A stretch of DNA of 64,000 nucleotides from NCBI GenBank assembly GCA_947489705.1, contig CANLEQ010000001.1, positions 277,085-341,084 of the forward strand, given 5' to 3'. Shown here one piece after another: positions 29,386 through 38,399 of the stretch (positions within the stretch are counted from its first letter, which is position 1; each line of letters opens with the position of its first letter). The translations under genes and the position numbers were made by a program. Under the pieces are notes generated by a model. It was given only the letters and a program-made list of their open reading frames with translations, was not told where the DNA came from and did not search any database. Origin of the DNA: an uncultured Paracoccaceae bacterium. Lineage in GTDB: Bacteria; Pseudomonadota; Alphaproteobacteria; Rhodobacterales; Rhodobacteraceae.

Positions 29386-29394
29386 TGTGGATGA
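29386..29394 (-). other. DnaA-box-like 9-mer
   Basis: TGTGGATGA (TCATCCACA), eight of nine against the consensus. Confidence 0.5.
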
Positions 29395-29504
29395 ACCTGT
29401 GGTCTGAGGCGAGGGTCGCGGTGGACGGCGGATCGGCCGATGGGATATATCCCGGTCGCTGTCCACGGGTATGGAACGGCGCGAATCTGAGAACCGAACG
29501 GGGA

Positions 29505-29513
29505 ATATCCACC
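29505..29513 (+). other. Weak DnaA-box-like 9-mer
   Basis: ATATCCACC, seven of nine, opposite orientation to the first three. Confidence 0.35.
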
Positions 29514-29567
29514 GAAGCGCACGGCCTCCTCTTTGACCCCATTCCGCCCGCAGACTTTTCCCGGGAG

Positions 29568-29576
29568 TTATCCATG
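29568..29576 (+). other. Weak DnaA-box-like 9-mer at maf start
   Basis: TTATCCATG, seven of nine; it overlaps the maf start codon, so DnaA or initiation there could affect maf translation or transcription. Confidence 0.35.
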
Positions 29577-30167
29577 CACCTTATCCTCGCTTCCGGATCG
29601 CAGACGCGGGCCGACCTGCTCAGCCGCGCGGGGTTGAGCTTCGAGATCGAGATCGCGCGGATCGACGAGGACAGCGTCAAGGCGTCGATGGTGGCCGAAG
29701 GGGCGCCGCCCCGGGATGTGGCCGACGCGCTGGCCGAGGCGAAGGCGCGCAAGGTGTCGCTGCGCCGGCCGGGTGCCATCGTCCTTGGCTGCGACCAGGT
29801 GCTGGCGCATCACGGCGCGATCCTGTCGAAGCCGGAAACACCCCGGGCGGCGGGCGAGCAGCTGAGACGTCTCAGGGACGATCGGCACACGCTTCTCTCG
29901 GCAATCGTGGCTTACGAGGATGGCGAGCCCCTCTGGCGGCATATCGCGACGGTGCGCCTCGCGATGCGGGATCTGAGCGACGTCTATATCGACGAGTACG
30001 TCACGCGGAACTGGGAGAGCATCCGTCACTCCGTCGGGGGCTACAAGCTCGAGGAGGAAGGGATGCGGCTCTTCCGGGCGGTCGAGGGGGATTATTTTGC
30101 CACACTGGGGCTTCCGATGATCCCGCTCTTGTCCTGGTTGATCGACCGGGGCAATCTGCAGGCATGA
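29574..30167 (+). CDS. maf: Maf-family nucleotide pyrophosphatase
   Basis: A 197-residue Maf/YceF protein that hydrolyses modified or canonical NTPs. The N-terminal MHLILASGSQTRADLLSRAG is the family signature, and GCDQVL and the later SVGGYKLEEEGMRLF match. The start at 29574 has GGGAG seven bases upstream. First rightward gene from the proposed origin; aroE overlaps its stop by four bases. Confidence 0.93.
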   Translation: MHLILASGSQTRADLLSRAGLSFEIEIARIDEDSVKASMVAEGAPPRDVADALAEAKARKVSLRRPGAIVLGCDQVLAHHGAILSKPETPRAAGEQLRRLRDDRHTLLSAIVAYEDGEPLWRHIATVRLAMRDLSDVYIDEYVTRNWESIRHSVGGYKLEEEGMRLFRAVEGDYFATLGLPMIPLLSWLIDRGNLQA

Positions 30168-31000
30168 CTCATGAGAAAATCCCGCTGGCCGGGGTGCTGG
30201 GCGCCCCGATCGCCCATTCCCGGTCCCCGCTGCTTCACAATTTCTGGTTGAAGCGGCACGGGCTTCGCGGGGCCTATGTGCCGCTCCATGTGGAGCAGAG
30301 CGACCTGGAGCGCGTGCTCGCGGCGATGCCGCTGATGGGCTTCGTGGGGTGCAACGTCACCCTGCCCCACAAGGTCTCGGTCCTGAACCTCGCGACCAGC
30401 GTGTCGGACCGCGCGGCGTTGATCGGTGCGGCCAACACGCTGACCTTCCGCGAGGGCGGCGGGATCATCGCCGACAATACCGACGGGTACGGCTTCATCA
30501 ACAATCTCAGGCAGAACGCGCCGGATTGGGCGCCCAGATCGGGGCCGGCCACGCTGTTCGGGGCCGGCGGGGCCGCACGGGCCATCATCACCGCGCTGAT
30601 CGAGGCCGGCGTGCCGGAAATCCGGCTGACCAACCGCACGCGGGCCCGGTCCGAGGCCCTGCGCAAGGAGTTCGGCGCCCGTATCACGGTCTACGACTGG
30701 GTGCAGGCCGGCAACATGTTCGAGGACGCGGCGACGGTCATCAACACCACCTCGCTCGGGATGGAGGGCAAGGCCGAGTTTCGCGTGCCGCTCGACGGGT
30801 TGTCGCCCCGGACTCTGGTGACCGACGTGGTCTATACGCCGCTCGAGACGACGTTGCTGCGCCGGGCGCGCGAGATCGGCTGCCCGACCGTCGACGGGCT
30901 GGGCATGCTGCTCCATCAGGCGGTGCCGGCCTTCGAGCGGTGGTTCGGCGAGCGGCCGCAGGTCGACGAGGAGACCCGCGAAACCGTCATGGCGGGATGA
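30164..31000 (+). CDS. aroE: Shikimate dehydrogenase
   Basis: A 278-residue NADP enzyme of aromatic amino-acid synthesis. The substrate-binding SRSPLLHNFWL and NVTLPHK, the dinucleotide loop GAGGAARAI and the later TTSLGM and DVVYTPLETTLL are present. Coupled to maf and to coaE by four-base ATGA overlaps. Confidence 0.95.
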   Translation: MTHEKIPLAGVLGAPIAHSRSPLLHNFWLKRHGLRGAYVPLHVEQSDLERVLAAMPLMGFVGCNVTLPHKVSVLNLATSVSDRAALIGAANTLTFREGGGIIADNTDGYGFINNLRQNAPDWAPRSGPATLFGAGGAARAIITALIEAGVPEIRLTNRTRARSEALRKEFGARITVYDWVQAGNMFEDAATVINTTSLGMEGKAEFRVPLDGLSPRTLVTDVVYTPLETTLLRRAREIGCPTVDGLGMLLHQAVPAFERWFGERPQVDEETRETVMAG

Positions 31001-31602
31001 GACCGTTCCTCGTCGGGCTGACCGGCTCCATCGGCATGGGCAAATCCACCGCGGCGGGCATGTTCCGCGCGGAAGGCGTGCCGGTCTGGGACGCCGACGC
31101 CGCGGTACACGCGCTCTACTCCATTGGCGGCGCGGGGGTCGCGGCGATCGGGGCGCTGCGACCCGAAGCGATCGTCGACGGGGCGGTGAGCCGGCCGGAA
31201 CTGAAGGCATGGATCGCCGAGGATCCGCAGGCCCTCGCCCGGATCGAGGCTGCGATCCATCCGCTCGTGGCAGAGGACCGGGCGCGGTTCATCGCGGAAT
31301 GCCGCTCCGACATCGCCGTTCTCGACATCCCTCTGCTTTTCGAGACGGGCGCCTGGGAGAGCGTCGATCTGGTCGCCGTGGTTTCGGCGCCCGAGGAGGT
31401 CCAGCGCGCCCGTGTCCTCGCGCGTCCGGGCATGACGGAGGCGCAACTCGACGCAATACTGGCCAAGCAGATGCCCGACGCGGAGAAGCGGTCGCGCGCG
31501 GATGTCGTCATCCCCAGCTTGAACCTCGACGCCACGCGGGCGACAATCGCGGCGCTGATCCAGGATATCCGGCAAGGAAAACATGCGCGAAATCGTTCTT
31601 GA
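30997..31602 (+). CDS. coaE: Dephospho-CoA kinase
   Basis: A 201-residue kinase for the last step of coenzyme A synthesis. The P-loop GLTGSIGMGKSTAAGMF is at residues 8-24, followed by VWDADAAVH and VLDIPLLFETG. The start overlaps the aroE stop by four bases; the 3' end overlaps dnaQ by 20 bases. Confidence 0.95.
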   Translation: MRPFLVGLTGSIGMGKSTAAGMFRAEGVPVWDADAAVHALYSIGGAGVAAIGALRPEAIVDGAVSRPELKAWIAEDPQALARIEAAIHPLVAEDRARFIAECRSDIAVLDIPLLFETGAWESVDLVAVVSAPEEVQRARVLARPGMTEAQLDAILAKQMPDAEKRSRADVVIPSLNLDATRATIAALIQDIRQGKHARNRS

Positions 31603-32272
31603 TACCGAGACCACGGGCTTCGAGCCCGACGAGGGCGACCGCATCGTCGAGATCGGTGCGGTCGAGCTGATCGGTCACATGCCGACCGGCCGCACCTTTC
31701 ACGAATACATCAATCCGCAGCGGTCGATGCCCGACGGCGCGTTTCAGGTCCACGGCCTCGGCGACGAGTTCCTGCGCGACAAGCCGGTCTTTGCCGAGGT
31801 GGGACAGGCCTTCCTGGATTTCGTGCAGGATTCAAAGCTCGTCATCCACAATGCCGCGTTCGACATGAAATTCCTCAACGCCGAACTGGGATGGATGAAG
31901 GCACGGCTTTTGCCGATGGATCAGGCAGTCGATACGCTGGCCATCGCGCGGCGCCGGTTTCCCGGTGCGCCGGCATCGCTCGACGCGCTCTGCCGAAGGT
32001 TCGGGATCGACAATTCCAACCGCACGCTGCACGGCGCGCTGCTAGATTCCGAGATCCTGGCAGAGGTGTATCTGGAACTCATCGGCGGTCGTCAGCCCGA
32101 TTTCGGGCTGGGACAGGCGCAGTCGGGCAGCGACGCAGTCGTGGCGGACGGGGATTGGCGGCCGCAGCCGCGCAGCACGCCCCTGCCTCCGCGGATCACC
32201 GAGGCGGAACGCGCCGCCCATGCGGCCTTCGTGGCCGGCATGGGCGACGCGGCCCTCTGGGCGAAGGTCTAG
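31583..32272 (+). CDS. dnaQ: DNA polymerase III epsilon subunit (3'-5' exonuclease)
   Basis: A 229-residue proofreading subunit. The DEDDh exonuclease motifs are visible: VLDTETTGFEPDEGD, HNAAFDMKFLN and HGALLDSEILAEVY. The C-terminal 50 residues should bind the alpha subunit. It ends the maf-aroE-coaE-dnaQ unit, and its stop shares CTAG with the convergent secB stop. Confidence 0.95.
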   Translation: MREIVLDTETTGFEPDEGDRIVEIGAVELIGHMPTGRTFHEYINPQRSMPDGAFQVHGLGDEFLRDKPVFAEVGQAFLDFVQDSKLVIHNAAFDMKFLNAELGWMKARLLPMDQAVDTLAIARRRFPGAPASLDALCRRFGIDNSNRTLHGALLDSEILAEVYLELIGGRQPDFGLGQAQSGSDAVVADGDWRPQPRSTPLPPRITEAERAAHAAFVAGMGDAALWAKV

Positions 32273-32790
32273 CTGACGGGCGCCTGCTGCTGCTGGGCGG
32301 CGGCCTGACGCTGGGCAAGACCCTGACGGTAGAGTGCCACGAAGTCGATCGGCTCGAGGTTGAGCGCGGGGAAGCCGCCGTCGCGGGTCACGTCGGACAC
32401 GATGCGCCGGATATAGGGGAACATCAGGCGCGGCGCCTCGATCAGAAGGAACGGGTGCAGCTGTTCCTCCTTGACGTTCTCCGCGGTGAAGATGCCGCCG
32501 TATTCCAGCTCCATCACGAACAGGATATCCTCGGAGTCCTTGTTCTTGGAGGTGATCTTGAACTTGCCAATCACCTCGTACTGGTTGCTGTCCTCGCCGC
32601 GCTTCTTGGCGTCGAGGCCGACCTGGACCGACACGTCGGGCTTGACCTGGCCCTCGACGGGCTTCGATGCGAGGATATTCTCGAACGACAGGTCACGAAT
32701 GAACTGGCCCAGGGGGCGAAGCTGCGGGGTCGGCGGCGGGGTGCCGTTGCCGTTGGTCTGCGGGGTCTCGGGTTCGTTCTCGGCCATCAT
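32269..32790 (-). CDS. secB: Protein-export chaperone SecB
   Basis: A 173-residue SecB tetramer subunit that keeps preproteins unfolded for SecA. Conserved parts: RDLSFENILAS, QVGLDAKK, and PYIRRIVSDVTRDGGFPAL with NLEPIDFVALY. Two adjacent ATGs (32790 and 32787) both lie at usable distance from GGAG, so the first residue is uncertain. A low-complexity Pro/Gln/Asn N-terminus and a Gln-rich end flank the core. Follows fxsA by 50 bases on the same strand. Confidence 0.95.
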   Translation of the reverse strand: MMAENEPETPQTNGNGTPPPTPQLRPLGQFIRDLSFENILASKPVEGQVKPDVSVQVGLDAKKRGEDSNQYEVIGKFKITSKNKDSEDILFVMELEYGGIFTAENVKEEQLHPFLLIEAPRLMFPYIRRIVSDVTRDGGFPALNLEPIDFVALYRQGLAQRQAAAQQQQAPVS

Positions 32791-32840
32791 GATCTCCGGA
32801 TGAAAGGTTTTCGACTGGTTAGCAGATGCGACGCATCGCC

Positions 32841-33374
32841 TCAATGCCGGGTCCAGCCGGAGGGCCTGCGGTTGGGGTCCGGCTCCTTGATCTCGACTTC
32901 CTCGTAATCGCCGTCGATCACGTCGCTGCGTCCGCCCGGCTGCGGGCGTCGCGGGCGCGGTCCCGGTTGCGGCTGGACACGCGGGCCGGGCTGGGGCTGG
33001 GGCCCTGGGCCCTGGCCCATATGTCGCACCTCGATCCGGTCGCGGATCTGGCGGAACACCCAGGCGCGGATGCCCGGGACGAGCAGCGCAAAGCCGCAGG
33101 CATCGGTGAAGAAACCCGGCGTCAGCAGCAGCGCACCCGAGAAGAGGATCATCGCGCCATGGGCCAGCGCCTCGGTCGGATCGCGCAGGTCGTTGAACGA
33201 CTTGCGCAACTCCGCGAGGGCCAGCGCGCCCTGCGACCGGACCAGCATCGTGCCGAGCATCGCCGTCAGCAGCACGATGATCAGCGTCCAGCCCAGCCCG
33301 ATCGCGCCGCCGACCTGGATGAAGAGTGCGATCTCGATCATCGGTACGGCCACGAAGAGGGCGAATAACCACAT
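32841..33374 (-). CDS. fxsA: FxsA-family membrane protein
   Basis: A 177-residue protein with about three hydrophobic segments in residues 1-110 and a hydrophilic, Pro/Gln/Arg-rich tail. MWLFALFVAVPMIEIALFIQVG is the family's N-terminal hallmark and LLLTPGFFTDACGFALLVPG the second. FxsA in E. coli relieves F-plasmid-dependent exclusion of phage T7 when overproduced; its normal role is unknown. The PGPQPQPGPR-type repeats in the tail are low complexity. Divergent from the TimA-like gene. Confidence 0.88.
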   Translation of the reverse strand: MWLFALFVAVPMIEIALFIQVGGAIGLGWTLIIVLLTAMLGTMLVRSQGALALAELRKSFNDLRDPTEALAHGAMILFSGALLLTPGFFTDACGFALLVPGIRAWVFRQIRDRIEVRHMGQGPGPQPQPGPRVQPQPGPRPRRPQPGGRSDVIDGDYEEVEIKEPDPNRRPSGWTRH

Positions 33375-33482
33375 GAGAACCTCCTTGGGCGCCTGCGGGC
33401 CGGTGGACTCGGCCCATGCACGACCCTACATAGGGATGAACCGCGTGCGATGCCACGCCCGACCCATGGTTTCGAGGTTCAG

Positions 33483-34154
33483 ATGAGTTCTGCCGTCATT
33501 CAGCTTCTTGTTCTAGCCGGGATCGCGCTGTTCCTGATCCTGCGGCTGAAGAACGTGCTGGGGACCCGCGACGGGTTCGAGAAGCCGTCGGTGTCGAAGG
33601 ACGATGCACCCGGCAACCGGAACGTGCGGCAACGGCCCGAATTCGAGGTGATCGAGGGCGGCCCGGACCGCGACATCACCGACCATGTCGAGGACGGGTC
33701 CGACGACGCCAAGGCGCTCGCCGGAATGAAGATGGCCGAGCCCGGCTTCAACGTGAGCGAGTTTCTGGGCGGGGCCCGCGGCGCCTACGAGATGATCCTG
33801 ACCTCGTTCGAGAAGGGCGACATCTCGGACGTGCGCGCGTTTCTCGATCCCGATGTCGCGGAGGCGTTCGACGGCGTGATCGCAGAGCGCCGCGAGCAGG
33901 GGCTGACGGTGACGAGCGAAATCCTCGGCGTGCGCGATGTCGAGCTCTACAAGGCGAGCTTCGACCGCGAAACGAAGCTTGCCGAGCTCACCGTGCGGTT
34001 CCTGGCCGAGTTGACCGTGGTCGTGCGCAACGCCGAGGGCGAAATCGTCGAGGGCGATCCCAACGAGATCAAGCGCCAGCGCGACACGTGGACCTTTGCC
34101 CGCACCATGGGAGCGGACGATCCCAACTGGGTTCTGGTCGCAACGGGTGATTGA
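33483..34154 (+). CDS. Tim44/TimA-family protein
   Basis: A 223-residue protein with one N-terminal membrane helix (residues 4-22) and a soluble Tim44-like domain (about 85-223; GARGAYEMILTSFEKGD, LYKASFDRETKLAELTVRF). The bacterial TimA proteins are ancestral relatives of the mitochondrial import motor adaptor; their bacterial job is not settled. Start and stop are coupled: its TGA overlaps the mltA ATG by one base. Its place beside secB and fxsA is conserved in alphaproteobacteria and hints at an envelope or export link. Confidence 0.82.
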   Translation: MSSAVIQLLVLAGIALFLILRLKNVLGTRDGFEKPSVSKDDAPGNRNVRQRPEFEVIEGGPDRDITDHVEDGSDDAKALAGMKMAEPGFNVSEFLGGARGAYEMILTSFEKGDISDVRAFLDPDVAEAFDGVIAERREQGLTVTSEILGVRDVELYKASFDRETKLAELTVRFLAELTVVVRNAEGEIVEGDPNEIKRQRDTWTFARTMGADDPNWVLVATGD

Positions 34155-35182
34155 TGCGGTCGATCCTCTCGGCACTGGCGCTCGGCTGCGTCCTCGCGGA
34201 GGCGGCACCGGCCTCCGAGCCGCGGGCGACAATCCTGCCATGGGATGAGCTCGACGGCTGGGCCGACGACGATCACGCCGCGGCGCTCGACGTCTATCTC
34301 GAGACCTGCGGCGACATGCGGGAGCCCGACTGGAAGACGCTCTGCCGCGTGGCGGCCGCGAAGAGCGACGCGCCGCGATCCTTCTTCGAGCTGTTCTTTC
34401 GGCCCGTCCTGATCGAGGACGGCGATCCGATGCTCTTCACCGGATATTACGAGCCCGAACTGCGCGGGTCGCGCTATCGCGGCGGGCAATATCAGTATCC
34501 GCTCTATCGCCTGCCGGAAGAGGCGCGCGACGGCCCGTGGCTCAGCCGCGCGGAGATCGAGGAGGACGGAGCGCTCGAGGGCCGGGGTCTCGAGATCGCG
34601 TGGATCAACGACCCGGTCGACGTCTTCTTTCTCCAGATCCAGGGGTCGGGTCGCGTGCGGCTCGACGACGGCACCGCGCTCCGGGTGGGATATGGCGGCA
34701 AGAACGGCCACGAATACCGCTCGGTCGGTATGGAGCTCGTTCGGCGCGGAGAATACCAGCCGCACGAGGTCTCGGCCGACGTGATCCGCTCCTGGGTCAA
34801 GCGCAACGGGCCGGAGGGGCTCGAATTGCTGCGGCACAACCCGTCCTACGTGTTCTTTCGCGAGGTGAACCAGGTGCCGCTAAATCGGGGGCCGCTCGGG
34901 GCCATGAACCGGTCGGTCACGCCGCTCCGGACGATCGCGGTCGATCCGGAGATCACCACCCTCGGCGCGCCCGTATGGATCGAGAAGGACGGCCGCGATC
35001 CGATGCGGCGCCTGATGGTGGCGCAGGATACCGGCTCGGCCATCAAGGGCGCGCAGCGGGCCGACATCTTCTTCGGTACGGGCCGGGCGGCCGGAAAGCG
35101 GGCCGGGCGCATCAAGGATCCCGGCCGCATGATCGTCCTCCTGCCGATCCAGCGCGCCTATGCGATGGCCGCGCCGATCTGA
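34154..35182 (+). CDS. mltA: Membrane-bound lytic murein transglycosylase A
   Basis: A 342-residue peptidoglycan-cleaving enzyme. A hydrophobic leader (MRSILSALALGCVLAEAAPA) may be a signal peptide; Cys13 could be lipidated, but no strong lipobox is seen. The MltA domain shows LFTGYYEPELRGS and VDVFFLQIQGSGRV, and the C-terminal 3D domain has LMVAQDTGSAIKG and ADIFFGTG with the catalytic aspartate. Coupled by one-base overlaps to the TimA-like gene and the Smr gene. Confidence 0.92.
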   Translation: MRSILSALALGCVLAEAAPASEPRATILPWDELDGWADDDHAAALDVYLETCGDMREPDWKTLCRVAAAKSDAPRSFFELFFRPVLIEDGDPMLFTGYYEPELRGSRYRGGQYQYPLYRLPEEARDGPWLSRAEIEEDGALEGRGLEIAWINDPVDVFFLQIQGSGRVRLDDGTALRVGYGGKNGHEYRSVGMELVRRGEYQPHEVSADVIRSWVKRNGPEGLELLRHNPSYVFFREVNQVPLNRGPLGAMNRSVTPLRTIAVDPEITTLGAPVWIEKDGRDPMRRLMVAQDTGSAIKGAQRADIFFGTGRAAGKRAGRIKDPGRMIVLLPIQRAYAMAAPI

Positions 35183-35796
35183 TGGCCGGCCGCAGATCCC
35201 CCCGCCGGCTGCGCCCCGACGAGGAGCAGCTCTGGCAACAGATCGCGCGGCAGACGCAGCCGCTGCACCCCGAGCGCGGGCCGGTCGTGGCCGAGGCCCC
35301 GAAGAAGGCGGCAAAGGCGAGCCGAAAGCCGGTCGCGGCGGGCGAGGGCCGGCTGAGCGATTTTCGCGTCGGCGTGGCCGCACCCGAGCCCGGCCGTCGG
35401 CACGATCTGGTGCCGCCGCTCTCCGAACGGCTGGCGCAGCAGCCGGTCCGGATGGACGCGAAGGCCTTCGGCCGCATGAAACGCGGCAAGCTCGGCGTCG
35501 AGGGGCGGATCGACCTGCACGGGCTGACCCTCGCGCAGGCCCATCCGCGGCTTGTGGGATTCGTGCTCGACGCGCACGCGCAGGGCAAGCGCCTGGTCCT
35601 CGTCATCACCGGAAAGGGCCGCGACGACGATGCGGGCGGCCCGATGCCGGTGCGGCGCGGGGCGCTGCGTCATCAGGTTCCGCAATGGCTGGGGACGGGG
35701 GTGGCGCGCCAGGTCGTGCTGCAGATCACCGAGGCGCACCGGCGGCATGGCGGGTCCGGCGCGTTCTACGTCTATCTACGCCGGTCTGGGAAGTGA
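35182..35796 (+). CDS. Smr-domain protein
   Basis: A 204-residue protein with a basic N-terminal half and a C-terminal Smr domain (about 108-200). The Smr core is IDLHGLTLAQAHPRL followed by LVITGKGRDDDAGGP and VPQWLGTG. Small Smr proteins nick or bind branched DNA, or bind RNA or stalled ribosomes; which applies is unknown. Its start overlaps the mltA stop by one base; its end overlaps the convergent MFS gene by 21 bases. Confidence 0.88.
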   Translation: MAGRRSPRRLRPDEEQLWQQIARQTQPLHPERGPVVAEAPKKAAKASRKPVAAGEGRLSDFRVGVAAPEPGRRHDLVPPLSERLAQQPVRMDAKAFGRMKRGKLGVEGRIDLHGLTLAQAHPRLVGFVLDAHAQGKRLVLVITGKGRDDDAGGPMPVRRGALRHQVPQWLGTGVARQVVLQITEAHRRHGGSGAFYVYLRRSGK

Positions 35797-36999
35797 TCCG
35801 CGCGACTTGCCGATGCCGATGAGAACGAGCCCTGCGGCCAGCACGAAATAGACCGCGATGCCGAGCATCTGATCCTCGAAATCGATGCCGGCGTCGATCA
35901 GCGCCCCGGTGAGCGCCGGCCCGATCGCGGTGCCGAAAACCAGGACCGCCGTCGCCAGCGCCTTGATCCCGCCCAGGTACCGGGTGCCGTAGAACTCGGC
36001 CCAGAACGCCGCCGGCACCGTGTTGCTGAGCCCTTGCGTGATGCCCATGAGCCCGATGCAGACGACCGCCCAGGCGAGCGAGGGCGCGAAGGCGAAGCCC
36101 GCGAAGCCGGCGGCCATCGGCAGGATCACGATCGGCATCAGGCGCGCGGTGCCGATCCGGTCGACGACGTCGCCCGATCCGAACATGGCGGCGGCCGACG
36201 CGACGGTGAAGACCGGAAAGATCGCGACGAGGCCCATATGGCTCCAGCCCTTGACCTCGGCCAGATGCACCTGGTGGAAGAAGAAGGCGGTGGAAAAGGC
36301 CGCGGGCGCCATCAGCGCGGGGATCAGCAGCCAGTAGAGCGGATGGCGCAGCATGCGCCCGCGCGTCCAGTGGGCGTTCTCCATCCCGAGGCTCTGGTCG
36401 TCGCCCGCGATGCTCTGCGGCGTGCGCTCGAGCCGCAAGAGCGGCCAGAGCAGCGGCACGAGGACCAGGACGCCCATCCCCGCGAAGAGCCACAGGCGGC
36501 GCCAGTCGGCCTCGGTCATCAGCGCCACGAAGATCAGCGGCAGGAACGCCTCGCCCAGGGCGACCCCGATCTTGGAGATCGACAGCGCCCGGCCGCGGGT
36601 CAGCACGAACCACCGCGCCATGGCGACCGTGGCGACCAGCGTCGACATGCCCTGGCCGAAGAACCTGAGCGCGAAGATGGCGAAGACGAGGCCCCACCAC
36701 GTGCTCGCGAAGGCCATCGTCGCGCAGGAAAGGGCCAGCAGGACGAGCACGATCGGCCCGAGGACGCGCACCCGGAACGTGTCGGTCAGGATGCCGGTCC
36801 AGATCATCACCAGCGCCGAGGCCGTGGTGCCGACGGAATAGAGGAACCCCCAGTCGCCGTTCGACAACCCGAACTCGCCCCGGATCTGGCCCGCGAAGAC
36901 CGAGATGAAGAAGGTCTGCCCGAAGGACGAGCAGAAGGTCAGCAGAACCCCCACGAGGAGGAACGGGGCGTTGTCGCGAAGGAATGTGAGGAACCGCAT
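35776..36999 (-). CDS. Major facilitator superfamily transporter
   Basis: A 407-residue protein with about twelve membrane helices. The loop 2-3 motif is recognisable (GILTDTFRVRVLG) and a large central loop lies near residue 200. Nothing points to the substrate; neighbours (Smr protein, hslVU) give no hint. The N-terminus MRFLTFLRDNAPFLL is typical. Downstream of hslU in the same direction, but a GC-rich hairpin separates them. Confidence 0.87.
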   Translation of the reverse strand: MRFLTFLRDNAPFLLVGVLLTFCSSFGQTFFISVFAGQIRGEFGLSNGDWGFLYSVGTTASALVMIWTGILTDTFRVRVLGPIVLVLLALSCATMAFASTWWGLVFAIFALRFFGQGMSTLVATVAMARWFVLTRGRALSISKIGVALGEAFLPLIFVALMTEADWRRLWLFAGMGVLVLVPLLWPLLRLERTPQSIAGDDQSLGMENAHWTRGRMLRHPLYWLLIPALMAPAAFSTAFFFHQVHLAEVKGWSHMGLVAIFPVFTVASAAAMFGSGDVVDRIGTARLMPIVILPMAAGFAGFAFAPSLAWAVVCIGLMGITQGLSNTVPAAFWAEFYGTRYLGGIKALATAVLVFGTAIGPALTGALIDAGIDFEDQMLGIAVYFVLAAGLVLIGIGKSRGSLPRPA

Positions 37000-37063
37000 G
37001 GTTCCCTATCGCGCCGTTGCGGCGGAATGGGAAGGCTTGCGGCGGAGAAAACCGCAGCCATGT

Positions 37064-37087
37064 CCGGCGGGCGCGGCGGCCCGCCGG
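37064..37087 (-). terminator. Hairpin downstream of hslU
   Basis: Eight-base perfect stem CCGGCGGG / CCCGCCGG with an eight-base loop, eleven bases past the hslU stop. No T-run. Confidence 0.4.
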
Positions 37088-37097
37088 GGCAGGGTCG

Positions 37098-38399
37098 CTA
37101 GAGCACGTAGCGGCTCATGTCGGTGGAGCGGCTGAGTTCGCCCAGATGTTTCTCGACGAAGGCCGCATCGACCGTGATCGCGGATCCGGCCTTGTCGGGA
37201 GCCTCGAAGGAAAGCTCCTCGAAGACGCGCTCCATCACGGTGTAGAGCCGCCGCGCGCCGATATTCTCGACCGAGGTGTTTACCTCGGCCGCGATCCGGG
37301 CGAGCGCCGCGATGCCGTCCTCGGTGAAGTCGACCGTGACCTGCTCGGTCCCGAGAAGGGCGGTGTATTGCCGGGTCAGCGCGTTGTCGGTCTCGGTCAG
37401 GATGCGGACGAAATCGCCCTCGGTCAGTGCCCGCAGCTCGACCCGGATGGGCAGGCGACCCTGCAATTCGGGCAGCAGGTCCGACGGCTTGGCCACGTGG
37501 AACGCGCCGCTGGCGATGAAGAGGATGTGGTCGGTGCGGATCTGGCCGTGCTTGGTCGCCACGACCGTGCCCTCGATCAGCGGCAGCAGGTCGCGCTGCA
37601 CGCCCTCGCGGCTCACTTCGCCGCCGCGGGCATCCTGCCGCGCGCAGACCTTGTCGATCTCGTCGAGGAAGACGATGCCGTTCTGCTCCACCGCCTCGAT
37701 CGCGGCCTTGGTGACGCTTTCGTCGTCGAGCAGCTTGTCGGCCTCGTCGCCGATCAGCACGGCGTAGCTGTCGGCGACCGTCATCTTCTTGCGCACGGTA
37801 CGGCCCTGGAACGCCTTGCCGAAGAGATCGCCGATATTCATCATGCCGCCCTGGGGCATGCCGGGGATCTCCATGTTGCCCATCGGGTTCGAGTTGTCGG
37901 CGACTTCGAGCTCGATCTCGGTCGCGTCGAGCTCGCCCGCGCGGAGCTTCTTGCGGAACATCTCGCGCGTGCCCTCGCGTGCATTCTCGCCGGCCACGGC
38001 CTCGATCACGCGTTCCTCGGCGCGTTCCTCGGCGCGGGATTTGACGTCCTCGCGCATGTAGTCGCGGGTCATGGTGATGGATTGCTCGACCAGATCGCGG
38101 ATGATCTGCTCCACGTCGCGGCCGACATAGCCGACTTCGGTGAACTTCGTCGCCTCGACCTTGAGAAACGGCGCGCGGGCGAGCTTGGCCAGGCGGCGGG
38201 AGATCTCGGTCTTGCCGACGCCGGTGGGGCCGATCATCAGGATGTTCTTGGGATACACCTCTTCCTGCATCTCGGGCGGAAGCTGCTTGCGCCGCCAGCG
38301 GTTGCGCAGGGCCACGGCCACGGCGCGCTTGGCGTCCTTCTGGCCGATGATGAAGCGGTCGAGTTCGGAGACGATCTCGCGCGGGGTCAGGTCAGTCAT
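37098..38399 (-). CDS. hslU: ATP-dependent protease ATPase subunit HslU
   Basis: A 433-residue AAA+ unfoldase of the HslUV protease. Walker [18 protein letters not shown] and Walker [12 protein letters not shown] flank the I domain (roughly 110-240). The pore loop GYVGRDVE is intact and the C-terminal MSRYVL should insert into HslV pockets to activate it. Coupled to hslV by an eight-base overlap. Confidence 0.96.
   Translation of the reverse strand: MTDLTPREIVSELDRFIIGQKDAKRAVAVALRNRWRRKQLPPEMQEEVYPKNILMIGPTGVGKTEISRRLAKLARAPFLKVEATKFTEVGYVGRDVEQIIRDLVEQSITMTRDYMREDVKSRAEERAEERVIEAVAGENAREGTREMFRKKLRAGELDATEIELEVADNSNPMGNMEIPGMPQGGMMNIGDLFGKAFQGRTVRKKMTVADSYAVLIGDEADKLLDDESVTKAAIEAVEQNGIVFLDEIDKVCARQDARGGEVSREGVQRDLLPLIEGTVVATKHGQIRTDHILFIASGAFHVAKPSDLLPELQGRLPIRVELRALTEGDFVRILTETDNALTRQYTALLGTEQVTVDFTEDGIAALARIAAEVNTSVENIGARRLYTVMERVFEELSFEAPDKAGSAITVDAAFVEKHLGELSRSTDMSRYVL

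Larger units (their letters stand above)
29197..29573. other. Proposed chromosomal replication origin (oriC), hemJ-maf spacer
   Basis: A 377-base gap without genes at the point where gene direction flips from left to right. It has a stretch at about 29204-29240 that is near 73% A+T in a region otherwise near 60-65% G+C, a candidate unwinding element, followed by DnaA-box-like 9-mers at 29253, 29262 (back to back), 29386, 29505 and 29568, and a 12-base palindrome GGGATATATCCC at 29442-29453. parS sites and parAB are 3-7 kb away. The flanking order matches the conserved origin neighbourhood of Caulobacter and relatives. Origin function is inferred. Confidence 0.72.
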
